DNA from: Struthidea cinerea
Taxonomy: Eukaryota; Chordata; Aves; Passeriformes; Corcoracidae
Direction of reading: 5' to 3'
Assembly: GCA_013397865.1 (NCBI GenBank)
Contig: VZTI01002345.1
Coordinates: forward strand, 857,381-921,380
DNA: 64,000 nt
This document shows, one piece after another, positions 13,001-25,059 of the stretch. The notes below the pieces were generated by a model. That model made no database searches, was not told the DNA's origin, and saw only the letters and a list, made by a program, of their open reading frames with translations. Each line of letters begins with the position of its first letter. The first letter of the stretch is position 1. Both the position numbers and the translations under genes were made by a program.

Positions 13001-16000
13001 CACACTGTGGTGTTGTAAGTGACAGATTAGGAACAGCTTTTATGGCATATTAGGCAAGAAACCTTGCCTGGAATGATTTCCTGAGGGACTGGATCAGTTG
13101 CACTGATGGCAGAAAATATTCTGCTTAACTGTGTGAGTGCTGTTGGTGGTGAGGGGTGATCCCATTAAACAGCTGAGCTGCCAAAAAGGACCTGCAGCCT
13201 CTGGAGCTGGGCTGGGGCTTCCCCTGGGCCAGGAACAGCTCCCCAGGGAATGGGCACAGCCCCGAGGCTGCCACAGCTCCAGGAGGGTTTGGACACCGCT
13301 GCCAGGGATGCCCAGGGTGGGATTGTTGGGGTGTCTGGGCAGGGCCAGGAGCTGGGCTGGATGATCCTGGTGGTCTCTTCCCACTCAGGATAATCCAGGA
13401 TTCTGAGTCAGACCCTCAGGGGTGGCTGGTTCTCTCCAGGCTGTTGGGAACCCCTGGAAGTCCAAACACTGTCCTTGTACCTGTGCAAAGCCATGCTTTT
13501 CTCTCAGGGACTGTGCCCCTGACGATCCCACAGCAGAGCCCTTGCCCAGCCCCAGAAGGGAATCTCCAGCAGTGCTGCTGCTCCTCTGGCCATCCTTCAG
13601 GCACAGCTCACAATGCCCAGTGTTTATTCCTGATTTCTGTGCCTGCTCCCTGACCTCCCTTGGCCAGGCAGAGCCTTTGGCTGCAGAACCCTTTGGACAA
13701 AATGCCCTCAGTGTACCCTGCACTGGGATTTGGTCTGTTCTGCCTTGAGCTGGTCCTTGTCAGATTTGAGGGGAGAAGCAAACTATTGAGACTGAAGCTT
13801 AAAACTCCCTTCTTGAAAATCTGTTCAGGAAATCCTGACAGCTATAATTTTACACTTTTCAAATATTCATCATAAATCTCTAAATTTCATAATAAAAACC
13901 CCCAAGTTTCAGCTGATGAATCCCCATACCTGGTTACATCTCTAACCAGGAGGAGGCTGAGCAGCTTTGCTCTGTTGTAAGGTGAAAGTGTCTCTGCTTT
14001 GCAGGAATATCACAGGATCTTTTCCCCCTCACTGGCAATGAAAATGATGCCTCAAGAAAATCTGCAAATTGGCTTCATTCACAGTTAGAGCAAATCTTCC
14101 TCTTCCCTGCCCACAGGAATGATCTCACACTGCTCTAGGGAATGTCATGACCCTGTTAAATGACAGATTAAAATATGAAATGCACAATAGTTCTTTGATT
14201 CCTGATTTGGTACCTGCTCCAATATTTGAGCACTGTTTGTATTTCAGGAGTGCAGAGCTGGGGTTCTGATTTCAGTCCTCAGTCATTTTTTACTTTTTCA
14301 ATGCCAGACTAAACAGTTTGGAATTATCATGGTTTATGGTCAAAACATCCCTGTTGCTGCTTTCCCAGAAAGTTTCATTATATGGAAGCAATGCTTAGGT
14401 TTGGTTTTTCACAGGTGTGAAACTGTGGGGAGAGTTTCAGCTTCCACACAGGTTTTGAGGGATTTTAGGGCAGATAAAGTGATTTCCCAGAAGAAGCTGT
14501 ACTTTGGGATAAGTATCACAGGCACCAGATAAAAATAGGTGTCCATAAGGACGTTCCTGGAGTGGGAAATGCTGAGTCTCTGGATTAGCAGTGTTCAGAG
14601 TCTGGAGCAGGAACTGCACGTCAGGATTTGTGTCTCTGTCACTGCTGATGTCCAAAATGGGAGTATTATTGAAAACAGGGTTCTGATTCCGGTTTTTCTC
14701 TCTCTCCACAGAGATTACCACAGCAAATTGAGGAGAGGAATGAAAAATTAAAGAAAGAAATGCTGGGTGAGTAGCATGTACTTCCATAAAAATCTTCATA
14801 AGCTACTAGAAAAAAATGCGTGAGTAGAATCTCTTGTATAAAATGTAAAGGAGGTAAATTTGAAAGGAAATACTTGTTCAGTGTTAAACAAAACTCCTGA
14901 TTTCTCAATTGCTTGGTTTCACCTACAGTAAATTGGAGACGAGGAATTCTTCCATGCAGAAAAGGCCATTAGTTCTATTTAAAGAAAGAAAACTTAAAAC
15001 CTTCTAAAACAATTTCATATTGATGCATGTAAGAGCTGGGGAAATTGTTTGACCCAGCCCAACTGCTCAGCCCTTTCTCCCGGCAAATAAACCCTCAAAG
15101 CAAACATTCCCATGAAAGGGATAAACCAGGGCTTTCTCTAAACCTGTACCTAGAGGAACTCCCCCAGCTGGAATAACTGGGGATGTTTGATCTGGGGGCT
15201 AAAGAAATAAATGTGATTATTTCTGTAGCACTTCCAGCCCAGAGACCTCCAGGTGTTCATGTTTGCCTTGATTTATTCAGCATTTCATTGCTGTTTGGTT
15301 GGAGGCTGAATTGGACCTCCCCAGGGTTAGCACCAGGAGTGGAATTACATTTCCTAAGGCAGTGTTTGGTGGGAAGGGGAAGGCAGTGTTTGCCTGTTCT
15401 GCAGAAAATCAGGTTAAACAAACTCAGCCTGTCTTTCACACTGATTCTTGATATATTTGGGAAGAAGAGACTGTTTCAGCTTATGCTGATATTTTTCTGT
15501 AATTTCTTTTCCTGCTCTGCAGCCTCTGATTTGCTCTGGCTTTGTTCTGCTCTGACCTAGCAGAGTGTCAGTGAGGCTTTGCAGAGCTTTACAGGATCAG
15601 AGGCTGCTTCCCCCATTGTGCTGAGAACAAGCCCTAAATAAAGCAGGTTAAGGGTGATTGGGCTATAAATAAATGACAAATGCAGAAAATCTCCAGAAGG
15701 ATCAGGCCCATCGGTAGGACATGGGGTGGGTTTCAGCACAAAGTAATATGAAAATAATTCCTGATCTTTGCTGAACTCTAAAGGGCTGCACTAATCACAA
15801 GGGATTTGACTGGAACAGTAAATCCAACCCTAGTTCTGCTCTGCTGGTTTTTTCCTGGATGTCAGACTAGATGGGATCTCTTTTAACAGTGTTAATGCCT
15901 TAAAAGTGGCAGTTGGGATTTCAAAACTGAACTGGGCTTTTGGGAACCAGTTCAGACTGTTTCTGTTGGGATTCTGGAGAAAGAAATCCCTTCTCAGTGA

Positions 16001-19000
16001 TGTCACACAAGGAGTTCACACAGCTGGAGAGCCAGACTGAGAGCAGGGCAGGGCAGCACAGAACCTGTGTTCATCCCCAGCCTCGTGTGTGACAGGATTG
16101 TCACAGCTGTAGTTAAATGACAGTGGCAGTGGGGCAGGGGGGGTTGAGCTCAGCACTGCCTGAGCTCACTGGTGTCACACAAACTGAGGGGTTTCTATAA
16201 AACATTCTCTTGAAACAAAGTCAGGAATGTGGGCAGCTCCTTCTCCTAAGTGTTCCCACATTCCCTACGTGTTGCTGTTAAGGGGGGCAGTGGTGATGCC
16301 ATGGAGCTGCCCATGGAGGAAGGAAACGCTTCCCAGGTTTGCAAACTGCTGCAGCTCTGTCTGAGGTCAGGGGAAAGCCCTGGAGGGGATTTAGGTGGGA
16401 GTTCTGGAAGGAGTGGGAGAAGAGAAACTCGATGGAATGTGGTGGTTATGAGATTCCTTTGGATTGTTTCTTTGTGCAGTGAATTTGTTTGAAGCTGTTC
16501 CCACTTTTCCACCCTTTCTGATGGCATTTCCCACTGCCAGGATGGACCTGGCTCATGGCACTGCAGCAGGAGCTGCTCTGACTTGGCCTGGACAGTGCCA
16601 GGGGCACATTCCTGCCTCCCACCAGGGCAGCTCAGGTGCCTGGGTTGTATTCCAGACTTTTGGCTTCCAGGACAGCAAGTCAGAGGCATCCTGAGATGCT
16701 CCAGGAGCACTGACACTAAACTGAAATTAGGAGCAATGTCCCAGTTTGTGCTTTGGCTCCTTTGGGTATTGAACTGATTCACTCAGTCAGTGAATTGGCC
16801 TGTCCTGGTTTTGCTGAGCTTTTATTTTTTCAACTCAAAGAAGCCCTGGGTTGCCCAACCATCTCCCACTGTCAGGACACTGGAGCTGTGTACAAACAAA
16901 CCCAGATAAATGGAGTGCATCCTCCTCCTCCCCAAGTGTGCTTCCTGTTTCCCAGGGCTGCAGCTCGTTTCTGTCAGAGGCTGAACCCCTTGTGCAGTGC
17001 TTGTGTGTAAATATCCCAGAGCCCACATTCCTGGCTGGATTTTCCTTGTGTGCAAGTGCTGGCCCATGTGACTGCTGAGGTTTGATGTCACCAGAAAAAT
17101 CCTGTTTTGTGGCCAAGCTGAGCCCTCTCGTGCTGTGTCCCCTCAAGGATCTCCCTTTTCCAAGGCTGACATTTGTTTTTCAGTTATTCCATGTTTTCCA
17201 TCAGCTCAGCTGCCAGTGATGTTTGCTCAGGATGAAGTGACCCCTGAGTTCACATCAAAGAGAGCTGGACTTGGAGCAGCCTTGGGAAGGAGCTTTGAAA
17301 TCCAAGTGGTTCTTTCCCTCTGTGGTTCCATGAGCATCCTCTGCCTCAGGGACTGAGGATGTGAACAATGACCATTTTCTGGGGGGTTTTGTATTTCTCT
17401 CCTTAAAGCCAACGATTTCCAGTCTTGTTTAGAGACTTTTATAATTATTGTGATGTCTGGGACCACTCCTTTGGGGAGAGGGTGTGAGGAGAGGGGAGCT
17501 TTGGAATGGTTTTAGCAGTTTGGGGGCCAGAGCACCTCACCTGGGCCTTCCTGCCAGAAAGATTTTTCCAGCTACCTGTGATGAGCAAGGATATTTATTA
17601 GGCCTTGTACCTAAAGAATTATGGGATTTGGTTGGGATTTGCTAAACCCCAACTCTGCACAAGGTGAGTTTAAATAGTTAAACCAGAGCCAAATTACAGT
17701 TACAGTTCACCCCTCATTTACCATTTAGGGAAGGGAGAAAGATTTGCCCTTGCTCTTTTAATTGCTTAAAAATGTTGGTAATACAAAAAGTTACACAGAG
17801 GGGAGACCTCATCAGGAAATTTGTCTTTTCTCCAAAAGAATTCTTTACACAAGCAAGATGGAGCTTTTCAACTTCCAAACCCCACATTAACACCAGCAGC
17901 TAAGCCAGAATTATTGCCAGAAAGACTGAATAGCAATTAATTTTGGCTGTTACATCTTAATGTAAATTGTGAGTAATCTTTTCCTGCATCTGCCTCTTTC
18001 AATAGGGTGTTAAATTGCAGTTTAGGTGAGTAATGAATCACAGACTTCTGAGCCCTAAATTGATTTTTACCGTTCTGTTTTCTTGTTAACCCCTGAATAT
18101 TTGCTTTGGTGAAGAACCTGACTGCACTGGAGTTGCAGGTGGAAAATAAACAGGGTGTGTTTGAAAGAAAAAGAGCAAAATGTGTGAGAACAAGGGCAGA
18201 GGGAGAAGAGGGTGACCCTGCTTGGGGACAGGGAGTGTTGGAGGCTGGGCAGCTGAGTCCCAGCTGAGTCCCAGCTCCACGTGGTGCCTTTTCCTTCCTC
18301 CCAGCACAGGCTCTGAGGGAGCTTTTCTTTGGGAGGGGGTTGGAGTTCACTACAGCCCTTAATTTAGGCCTGAAAGGAGCTGGGGGAGGAGGAGACAGAG
18401 CTTCCCTACAATGCTGGCTCTGTGTGTGCCAGGACAGCAGCAGCAGCTCCGGGCTGGAGTGCCCGGAAAAGCCAAGGCTTTCTTCTGCCTCATTAACAAT
18501 TAATTCAGTGTGGCTGCCCCCGAGCCTGGCTGGGGGGGGAGAGAGCAGGAAGGTGATCTGGGATGTGCTGGTGGAATTATCGTAAAGCCCCAAATCCATG
18601 CTGTGCTGGGGAGCTTCAACTTGTCCAAACTTCTGCTATTCCTTGGGGAAATCTACAATTCTGCATTGAAACCAGGAGGAAAAGAATGTTTTTCTTGGAA
18701 AACTGACCATCTTCTTCCTTTGTGTTGTCATGCCGGGGGTTTGTGTTCAGCCAGCAGTGAAGTTGTTACCTCTGCTCCCTGTTTGAGTTTATCCATTCTG
18801 TAATTTCTAGATATGATTTTTTTAAAGGATGTCCTTTTGTTGTCCTTCCCCTCTTACAGCTGTAGCAAGGTGCATTTTCCAGAGTCAGAAATCACGTGTG
18901 ATCCACATACTGACAGGACTTTATTAACTCTCATACCCTGTGGATATTTAACAATGATTCTTAATTCCTGCTAAGAGCCTAAATATTAACCAAATTCAGA

Positions 19001-19258
19001 GATTTCCTCAGCATTTACCTGTGATGGATAAATCAGCAGATCTGGACTGTGGAGTTGGGTGTAATTCCATGGGAGTTTTCCCTCTGCTCAGCTCTCACCA
19101 GGTTCTTTTGGGATGTCATTGCAGGCAAACTGAAGGATCTGGGCAATTTGGTTCTGCGCCCCTTTGGCCTGTCAACAGAGAACTTCCAGATCAAACAGGA
19201 TTCCTCAACTGGCTCCTACTCCATCAATTTTGTTCAAAACCCCAACAACAACAGATAA
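781..19258 (+). CDS. TTC1: TTC1, tetratricopeptide repeat protein 1 (gene span from start to stop codon, 7 coding exons)
   Basis: Joining 781-1098, 9341-9401, 10536-10648, 10875-10911, 12604-12752, 14712-14766 and 19125-19258 gives 867 bases, 288 residues plus stop, close to the 292 residues of human TTC1. Residues 1-106 are an acidic, poorly ordered N-terminus. Three TPRs follow, at about 110-144, 149-183 and 184-217, and then a charged helix and a conserved C-terminal tail ending NPNNNR. Residues K116, N120, N156, R186 and R190 fit the two-carboxylate clamp that holds the EEVD tail of Hsp90/Hsp70 (known for this TPR class; alignment mine). TTC1 is known as a cytosolic adaptor reported to bind Hsp90, Ras and G-alpha subunits. 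The start has A at -3 and G at +4, and the next residues align with the mammalian N-terminus. All introns are GT-AG and phases match. It is convergent with PWWP2A. Confidence 0.96.
2071..2090. repeat. (TTG)n simple repeat
   Basis: Five to six uninterrupted TTG units inside TTC1 intron 2. Nothing suggests a function. Confidence 0.7.
6055..6079. repeat. AT-rich perfect inverted repeat
   Basis: Left arm aatatataaat (6055-6065) and right arm atttatatatt (6069-6079) are perfect reverse complements around a 3-base loop. They lie in a 60-base AT-only stretch in TTC1 intron 2. Such palindromes are common in AT microsatellite-like DNA. Confidence 0.6.
9341..9401 (+). CDS. TTC1: TTC1 coding exon 3
   Basis: Acceptor tcttttgtag to 9340, donor gtgggt from 9402. 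The 61 bases carry codons for residues 107-126 plus the first base of D127. It encodes the start of TPR1 with LKEKGNEHFKKG, containing clamp residues K116 and N120. Confidence 0.94.
9402..10535 (+). other. TTC1: TTC1 intron 3
   Basis: A 1.1 kb intron with no gene inside. Close to its 3' end a 14-base sequence occurs twice in perfect tandem (10492-10519), listed separately. Confidence 0.85.
10492..10519 (+). repeat. Perfect 14-base tandem duplication next to a splice acceptor
   Basis: tttgaaataagtgg occurs at 10492-10505 and again at 10506-10519. The second copy ends 15 bases before the AG of the TTC1 exon 4 acceptor, so the duplication covers the interval where the branch point should lie. 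Confidence 0.85.
10536..10648 (+). CDS. TTC1: TTC1 coding exon 4
   Basis: Acceptor ctctgcag to 10535, donor cag|gtgagt at 10649. It completes D127 and encodes residues 128-164: the second half of TPR1 and the first helix of TPR2 (LFSNRAAAKMKQ, with clamp residue N156). It ends in phase 0. Confidence 0.95.
10649..10874 (+). other. TTC1: TTC1 intron 4 (226 bases, half of it CR1)
   Basis: A short GT-AG intron. About half of it is a CR1 fragment on the opposite strand (10715-10828, separate entry). That leaves about 46 bases between the repeat and exon 5 for the branch point and polypyrimidine tract. Confidence 0.85.
10715..10828 (-). mobile_element. CR1 LINE fragment, antisense within TTC1 intron 4
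   Basis: This interval shares long near-identical strings with two other copies in the window. For example, caagctgtgccccatcccca and cagcccagagcactgagtgc recur near 30150 and 34710 in copies that are clearly reverse-strand CR1. It is a truncated piece without the 3' end. Confidence 0.8.
10875..10911 (+). CDS. TTC1: TTC1 coding exon 5 (37 bases)
   Basis: Acceptor gtattctag to 10874, donor g|gtactt at 10912. It encodes residues 165-176 (DKTEAALSDCTK) and the first base of A177, the second helix of TPR2. It is a very short exon but required to keep the frame and the repeat intact. Confidence 0.93.
10912..12603 (+). other. TTC1: TTC1 intron 5
   Basis: A 1.7 kb intron. I see no gene and no repeat that I can name. 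Confidence 0.8.
12604..12752 (+). CDS. TTC1: TTC1 coding exon 6
   Basis: Acceptor tgttttccag to 12603, donor g|gtaagc at 12753. It encodes the end of A177 and residues 178-226, that is TPR3 (RALLRRAELYEKTEKLDEAL), with clamp residues R186 and R190. It is the best conserved exon of the gene. Confidence 0.96.
12753..14711 (+). other. TTC1: TTC1 intron 6
   Basis: A 2.0 kb intron with a sense-strand CR1 copy at 13195-13407 (separate entry) and no other recognisable element. Confidence 0.8.
13195..13407 (+). mobile_element. CR1 LINE 3' end (CR1-X-like)
   Basis: The copy runs through ctgccagggatgcccagggt and gggattgttggggtgtctgg to the terminal phrase ggatgatcctggtggtctct and aggattctga. This is the end of a passerine CR1-X-type element in sense orientation. 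The same family appears reversed at 51169-51470. Confidence 0.8.
14712..14766 (+). CDS. TTC1: TTC1 coding exon 7
   Basis: Acceptor tctctccacag to 14711, donor g|gtgagt at 14767. It encodes residues 227-244 and the first base of G245 (RLPQQIEERNEKLKKEMLG), the charged helix after the TPRs. Confidence 0.95.
14767..19124 (+). other. TTC1: TTC1 intron 7
   Basis: A 4.4 kb intron without a nested gene that I can support. A 220-codon open frame on the - strand (about 17937-18599) has no recognised product and no exon signals. Confidence 0.8.
19125..19258 (+). CDS. TTC1: TTC1 last coding exon
   Basis: Acceptor tcattgcag to 19124; stop TAA at 19256-19258. It encodes the end of G245 and residues 246-288. 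The tail from KLKDLGNLVLRPFGLS to FVQNPNNNR is essentially the same as in mammals, which fixes frame and stop. Confidence 0.97.
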
Positions 19259-19714
19259 CGTGGATTCAGTGTGGCGCTGCACATCCCATGCCAGGACCCA
19301 GCAAACCAACACCCTCCACCCCCAGGGGAAGAGGAGACTCGGCAAAATCATTTCCCAGCTTGTGAAATTGTTTGCAATGTGGATGTAAAGCAACTCATTC
19401 AACTTCTCATAGTGATAACTGTGTCCAGTGTGTGATTTATTCTTTTTTTTTTAATTTTTTTTTCCCCCTTCCCTTGCGGTGTTTGGCTTTTCCAAGAGGC
19501 AGTTCCTTGGTTTGGCCCACTCAGTGCTGGCAGCACAATGGTAGCAGCAGTTCAGGGGAATCCAAAGGCTGGAACAAAGACTGGTGGTGTCCTGGGAATG
19601 GGGAAATCCAGCAGCAGCACTGCCCCACCCTCAGTTGGGTGGGACTGGTACCGCTGGACACGGCTCTGCCCTGCAATCATGGATCTTGTAATAAAGGCTT
19701 GGTACTTCTGCTCT
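19259..19714 (+). other. TTC1: TTC1 3' untranslated region
   Basis: About 450 bases between the stop and the inferred cleavage point, including a poly-T stretch at about 19441-19470. The length resembles the mammalian 3'UTR. The exact end is inferred from the poly(A) signal at 19690. Confidence 0.75.
19690..19695 (+). terminator. TTC1: TTC1 polyadenylation signal AATAAA
   Basis: A canonical AATAAA, 432 bases after the stop codon. GT-rich sequence follows (ctttgggttgtgaggttctt, about 19715-19735), as expected for a cleavage site near 19710. Confidence 0.8.
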
Positions 19715-20059
19715 TTGGGTTGTGAGGTTCTTGCCTGGGCTGAGCTCTCCCCAAGGTGGGTTTGTTGTTAAAGGTCCTACAAATAACACCTTGCAGGACA
19801 TTCACTGGGATTTTTTGGCCCTGCTTGCAGCAGTGTTGTAATTTCACTCCATGCTACCCTTCCAGCAGTTTGTTTACTTGATATGAATTTTTCTGAGGGC
19901 AACAATGACATTTTGTGCCTCCCTCTGTATCTACACACCCTATAAAGGTACCTTCAAATGAAATGTGCTTGTCTGAGATCCATTCATGTTGCAGGGATCC
20001 ACAGGAGCTGATTGCAAAAGGTCCGCACAGTCACTGGACCTTGAGGACTTGGAAATGTT

Positions 20060-20113
20060 CATAAAATGAGATGATCTCTGAGGTCCCTTCCAGCCCAAAC
20101 CAGGCTGTGATAT
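20060..20113 (+). mobile_element. CR1 LINE 3' terminal fragment
   Basis: gagatgatctctgaggtccc followed by ttccagcccaaaccaggctg and tgatat is the last 50 bases of a sense CR1 element. An AT-rich microsatellite-like tract follows directly. Confidence 0.7.
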
Positions 20114-20140
20114 AAATATATGTATATATATATTTATGTG
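20113..20140. repeat. AT-rich microsatellite with 10-base inverted repeat
   Basis: ataaatatat and atatatttat are perfect reverse complements separated by 6 bases. The tract sits exactly at the end of a CR1 3' terminus, so it may have grown from the element's tail. Confidence 0.6.
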
Positions 20141-22023
20141 TTCTGTTGTGGTGGTTCATTCAGGTTTTGGAGAAGGTGCCTTTTGTAATTCCTGCTTTCC
20201 TGGGTTTTATCAGTGCTGAAGTGTTTACTGTGGAGGCAGGTTCTGCACTTGTCTCCATGCAGATTTCAGTACATGATTTAATTAAATAATTAGCAGTGGC
20301 TGCCTTGGCTGTTGGGTGTCATCTCCAGTTCACTTCAGGAAGTCTGTGTGTCTGAAATTCAGCAGCTCCAGCCTTTCACTGAAAGGAAAAGCCTTTCCAG
20401 GCACGGCAGGCTTGGTGCTTTAATGTCATTTTTGACTCTGCAGCTGTGAAAGGTTTTTTTGATTGTTAAACTCTGTCCTGCTGCATTTTTAGTTTAGTTT
20501 TAGTTTAGAGCTGGGCCCGGGGGGCTGATGAGCTGTGAAACCTCTGCTGCCTGAGCCAAGCTCTGCAGGGAAGGCTCAGTGGCTTGGGATTAGTAGAAAT
20601 GTTAATTATCTTCCCTAAAACCTGGAGCACTGCAGAGGTGTGGTGTCCAGGCTGCTGCAGGGAGCCCTGGGCAGGGCTGGGCTGGGCTCAGGGGGCACCA
20701 GCCCTGCATCACCAGCTGGGCCCTGGTTCCACTCACCTGCAACATCCCAGCACACCCCTGGCATGTGCAAAAATTGAACCACTTTAGAACTACCCTGGAT
20801 GCTTCAAATATTTTTTTTTTAATTCTTTAAAATTTCCTTGCTCTGAGCAGTGGGTTTCTGTCCCTACCCACACTGCGTGCAGTGTCACTCACCCGTGGGT
20901 GGCTCATGTGCCCAGTTACACCAGTGGCCTCTTCTAACCTGCTGCTTCAGGGCTTCTGGGACACGAGTTCTGTTCCTTCCACTCTGTTCCTGCTTCACCT
21001 CTTTGAAGGCCTGGGGAGCTGCAAATATTCCTTCTCGGCTGGAGGCTGGGGAATTTCTGGGAAATAAAAGCACAACAAAGCTTTTGAATTTCCTACCTGC
21101 TGTGCAAACACATCATCAAATCACTGTGCAACTCCCCTGCAGGATGCCTGATGTGCACCTGTAGTTTTCCAATGAAGGGAAGGGCACAGGAAGCAGGACT
21201 GCAGCTGGTTAGTGTTTGTAATTTAATTGGATTGTGTGAAAGTCACTGGGAATTGGGCACACTGGTACTGAGGACTTAAACCTCCCTCCTCAGTGCCACT
21301 CTCCAGCTAGACCAGAAACCTCTGGCAGGTGCTATCTGCCACCAAGTTCTCCTCTAGGCAAAATTCTAATTAATTGAAAGTCCTTTTGCATTGTCCAAAT
21401 CCTGAACAAGTGCATGTATTTTGCTTTTGATTTTTAAGTGGTTTTTTATGCCTAAACTAATCCTCAGAGCTGCCACCAGTAGAATAACTGGTGCTTCCTC
21501 CTGGTGCCACTGGCCACAACTCAGGGAGTGCCAGGGAGTTTTGAGTCACACATGTTGGATTTACAACCTCTAATAGGAAAAAACTTCTATGAAACATAAT
21601 CTTTTAAATATAAGCGCTCTTAAACCAAACAGTTCCTCAACTGTTCCAACAGTCACTCACCTTCCTGGTAAGCAGCACTGCCTCTTTTCCAGCTGGAACC
21701 GTCCATCCTCAGGTCCCGCCTTTGTTCCTCCTTCCTTTGCCTGCCAAACACAAAACCTTTCAGTACCCGGCCTTTCCCCTGAGGTGTTTACACAGAAATA
21801 AAGGGAATGTTGCTCTTGCCCATGAGCTGGGTTGAGTCTCTCCCTCCAAAGAACTTCCTCCAGGAATTCCGTAGCACTTGTGGCTCAGACCTTCCATTTT
21901 TTGACACGAGAACTGAGACTGGGATTTATCTCTGTTTTATGCAAAGGTTCTCACTCACTTCTCTGTTCCCTCAGAGACTTTAATCCTTTTGGCTGCAGAT
22001 GGGCTGAGGTTTAGATCTCAGAG

Positions 22024-22190
22024 AGTCACAGATTGCCAGGATGGTTTGGGCTGGAAGAGACATAAAAGCTCATCCAGTTCCACTCCCGGCCATGGGCAGG
22101 GGCACCTTCCAGAGACCAGGAAAACCTTCCAGAGACCACTTTGCTCCAAGCCCCATCCAGCCTGGCCTGGAACAGCTCATTCCAGGTCCT
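22024..22190 (-). mobile_element. CR1 LINE 3' end, reverse orientation
   Basis: tcacagattgccaggatggt, ttgggctggaagagacataa and ctcatccagttccactcccg are the reverse complement of the CR1 3' end. The text then continues into caagccccatccagcctggc. Inside, ccttccagagacca is repeated at a short distance, a small internal duplication. Confidence 0.8.
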
Positions 22191-25059
22191 GCCTGTGAGT
22201 CCCAGCGCCTGGCCTGGGACTGAGGAGGAGCTGAACACCTGCAGTTCCCTCCATCCCAGCAAAGATCTGGAGCATTTAACATCTCTTAAAAGATAAAAAA
22301 AGCAGCTCCCCAGTTCACATCTTCAGCTCTCTCCCACAACCCCAGCCCCAAGGGAGGCAGCTGGAGGCCACACTCCGGGGAAGGGTCTGTGGGACTGACA
22401 CAGGCCCAGCACGGCCGATCCCTCCTGCCCAGCGGGATCCAAAATCCCCCCCCAGCTCATCCCTTGGGATATTCAGGATTTGACAAAGCACCAAGCTCTG
22501 AAGCCCAATCCTTCCCTCCTTGATTAGCACAGCCCCAGCCAGGGAGAGAGGAGAAGCTGCTGGTCACCAGTTCCTAGGCTTTAATTAGCTGTGTTATTCC
22601 CAAGGCATTACTGCTGCAGCCAAGAACCAATTATATCCCAGTGCCTCCCCTCCAACATGGGCAGAGATGCGCTGGGGCACATTTAATGTGCAGCATTCAT
22701 ACATTGCTCATTCACAAGCTTTCCCTGTTTGGAAGAATCCCAACATTTTCTTGCTCAGCAACTTCCTTTTTCCCACCCTGGGCAGGGCTGTGGCTGCTGG
22801 GGAGCCGCTGCTGGGGAGGCTCTGGGCAGCCCTTGGCACAGGAATTGTGGCACTAAGCCAGAGGCATCACTGCCTACCCTGACAAAGATTAAAGGCCCTA
22901 AATCAACTGAAAATTAAAATAAACCCCTTTTTTTTTCCTGATTCTGCACGTTCAGTGGGAATCTCCTGATTGGAAACCATATGCAGCTGCAGCCTGGAGT
23001 CCCCAGAACTGCACATTTCTCACCCGTTTTTCCTCAAGGAGAGAATTTACAAATCCTGCATTCCCTAAGTGGATGCAGCAGGATTAGGTTTGCCTTTCCT
23101 GGCCTGGCTGAGTCCAGTGCTCTGCTCCGGGCTCCCAGGACTGCCTGCCTGGTGTCCATCAGCTCCAGGAGCAGCTGCTGACCAGGGACTGACCCCTGGC
23201 AGCCAAGGAGCTGGGAAGGATCCGGGAGGGAGCCGTGCCTGTTCTTCTGGGATAAGCACACATTGGCCAGGAGGTTTTTGTTCCTGTCTCTGGCGAGTGA
23301 ACTGCAGCACCCCCCTCCCTGCAGGGAACGGGCATGTCAGGAACAGGGATGTCAGGAAGAAGGGGAAATGCTGTTATCTCGTCTGGGCGGTGGCTGCTGG
23401 AAGAGCTTTCTAAGTGTATTCCTGAGTGGTGCTGGCGAGTGCCCAGCAGGTCCCTGGAGAGGCAGCGGGGCCAGGGCTTTTCTAATTGCATTTGTCCTAT
23501 TTCCATGAGCTCCTTTGGCTGTGACCCTCCATCGTGGGGCACTTCTCTGTCTGAGGGAGGACGAATTGCAGTATTTGGGAACTTAGGGAGAGGAGGAGGC
23601 TGGGAGCTCACAGATTTCCTGCCCATGGCTCCAGCCCTGAGCTGCCCTTGAAGCGACAGCTCTCGCTGTGCCCCAACACATGTTTGTGTCCCTGCTCCCA
23701 GCTGGAATGCAGCTGAGGCCATGGAACCTGGAGCCAGCAGCAGGTTTTCCAAGCCAAGATGCAGCTGGTGGCTCCTGACAGGATCCTGCAGTGTTAAGGC
23801 AGAGGGGGGTGAAGTCCAACCCCCCCCCAATCCTGCTCTCACAGCTCATGCCCACTGCTGCCTTTTTAAAGGCAATCACAGCCAAGCGAGGGAATCACAG
23901 AAGCATCATCCACATCCATCTGAGCAGTGCCAGTATTCCTGGGGTCTTATCCTTAGCATGGTCCAGTATCCATCCCTGAACACCCTGGAGCCCCCAGCCC
24001 CTTCCCCTGACAGCTCAGAGCCTTCAGTGTTTGGATGAGCCCTCCAGCAGGAACAGCCTCGCTTAATATTTAATGACTAAGACAACCACAGTCAGAAATT
24101 CCAGTCCCCAAGCTCTTAAGATGCGGAGCTCAGCTGAAAATTTGGATTTCAAAATTAGAACTACCCTTCCTGGGCTTGGAATATTTACCCCAAATGCAGA
24201 ACACGCCAAAAACCTCTGCAGGGCTGTCCAGTCCGCCAAGCGTGGAGCACCCACGGCTTGTGCTGCGAACCCAGCAAGGGAGGCAAAACAAAGAGCACAG
24301 AGACACTCGAGGGAAAAGCAGGAGCAGAACCATAAAAGCCGGATATGGAACGTGAATAAACACCACAGTATGACCCAGCAAACAACAGGAGCCTTTTCCT
24401 GGCTCTCTGCTCTGCCTGCAGAACGCGACGGGGAGAACACATCCCAAAAGCAAGGACAAATCCCTGGAGCAAGGACAAGGGAGGAGGACACAAAACCAGG
24501 GCAGGGAGGGGCAGTTGGTGCCGAGGGCTTGGTTCTGCCCCGGGGGGCTCGGCCCTGGCACTGCTTCCCTTGGAGCAGAGGGACGAGCTCTGAGCACCCA
24601 AACACACCTCACCTGCCACGGAATCCTCCCAGCCTGGGGCATTCCCAGCTTTCCACAAAGTCCTCAGGCACAGAAAGGCCCCTCCGTGCAAACCTGGCAG
24701 CCTGACGCGTTCCATAATGCAGGAGAGGAGCCCAGGGAGCTCCGAGGCAATCGGAAGCCCCTCAGGCCCAGCCGTGCCTCAGGCGGCGCCCGGCGGCCTC
24801 ACCCGAAATGCTCCAAAATCCCCCGTGTGTGACAGCGTGAATTCACCAGGTCACTGTCACCGAGCCGCCGTTCCCTTCAGGAATGCCCCTGCTGGTCTCA
24901 CTCTGCAAGACCTAAACTCCGACCCCTCACACTTCGGATGGGAATCTCTCCAAACCCCCTGCGCCAGAGCCGCACTTTTGCCCTCATTAAGCGTCGCCCT
25001 TTTGATGCTCGGGGGCAGCAGCAAACTCCATCAGAGAGGCCTTGTGTGGGCCTGGCCTC

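Noticed and set aside
17937..18599. 220-codon - strand open frame in TTC1 intron 7
   Set aside because: No recognisable domain, no splice or promoter context, simple composition; consistent with chance.
23159..23842. 227-codon - strand open frame in the spacer
   Set aside because: No family recognised and no supporting signal; overlaps several equally long frames in other phases.
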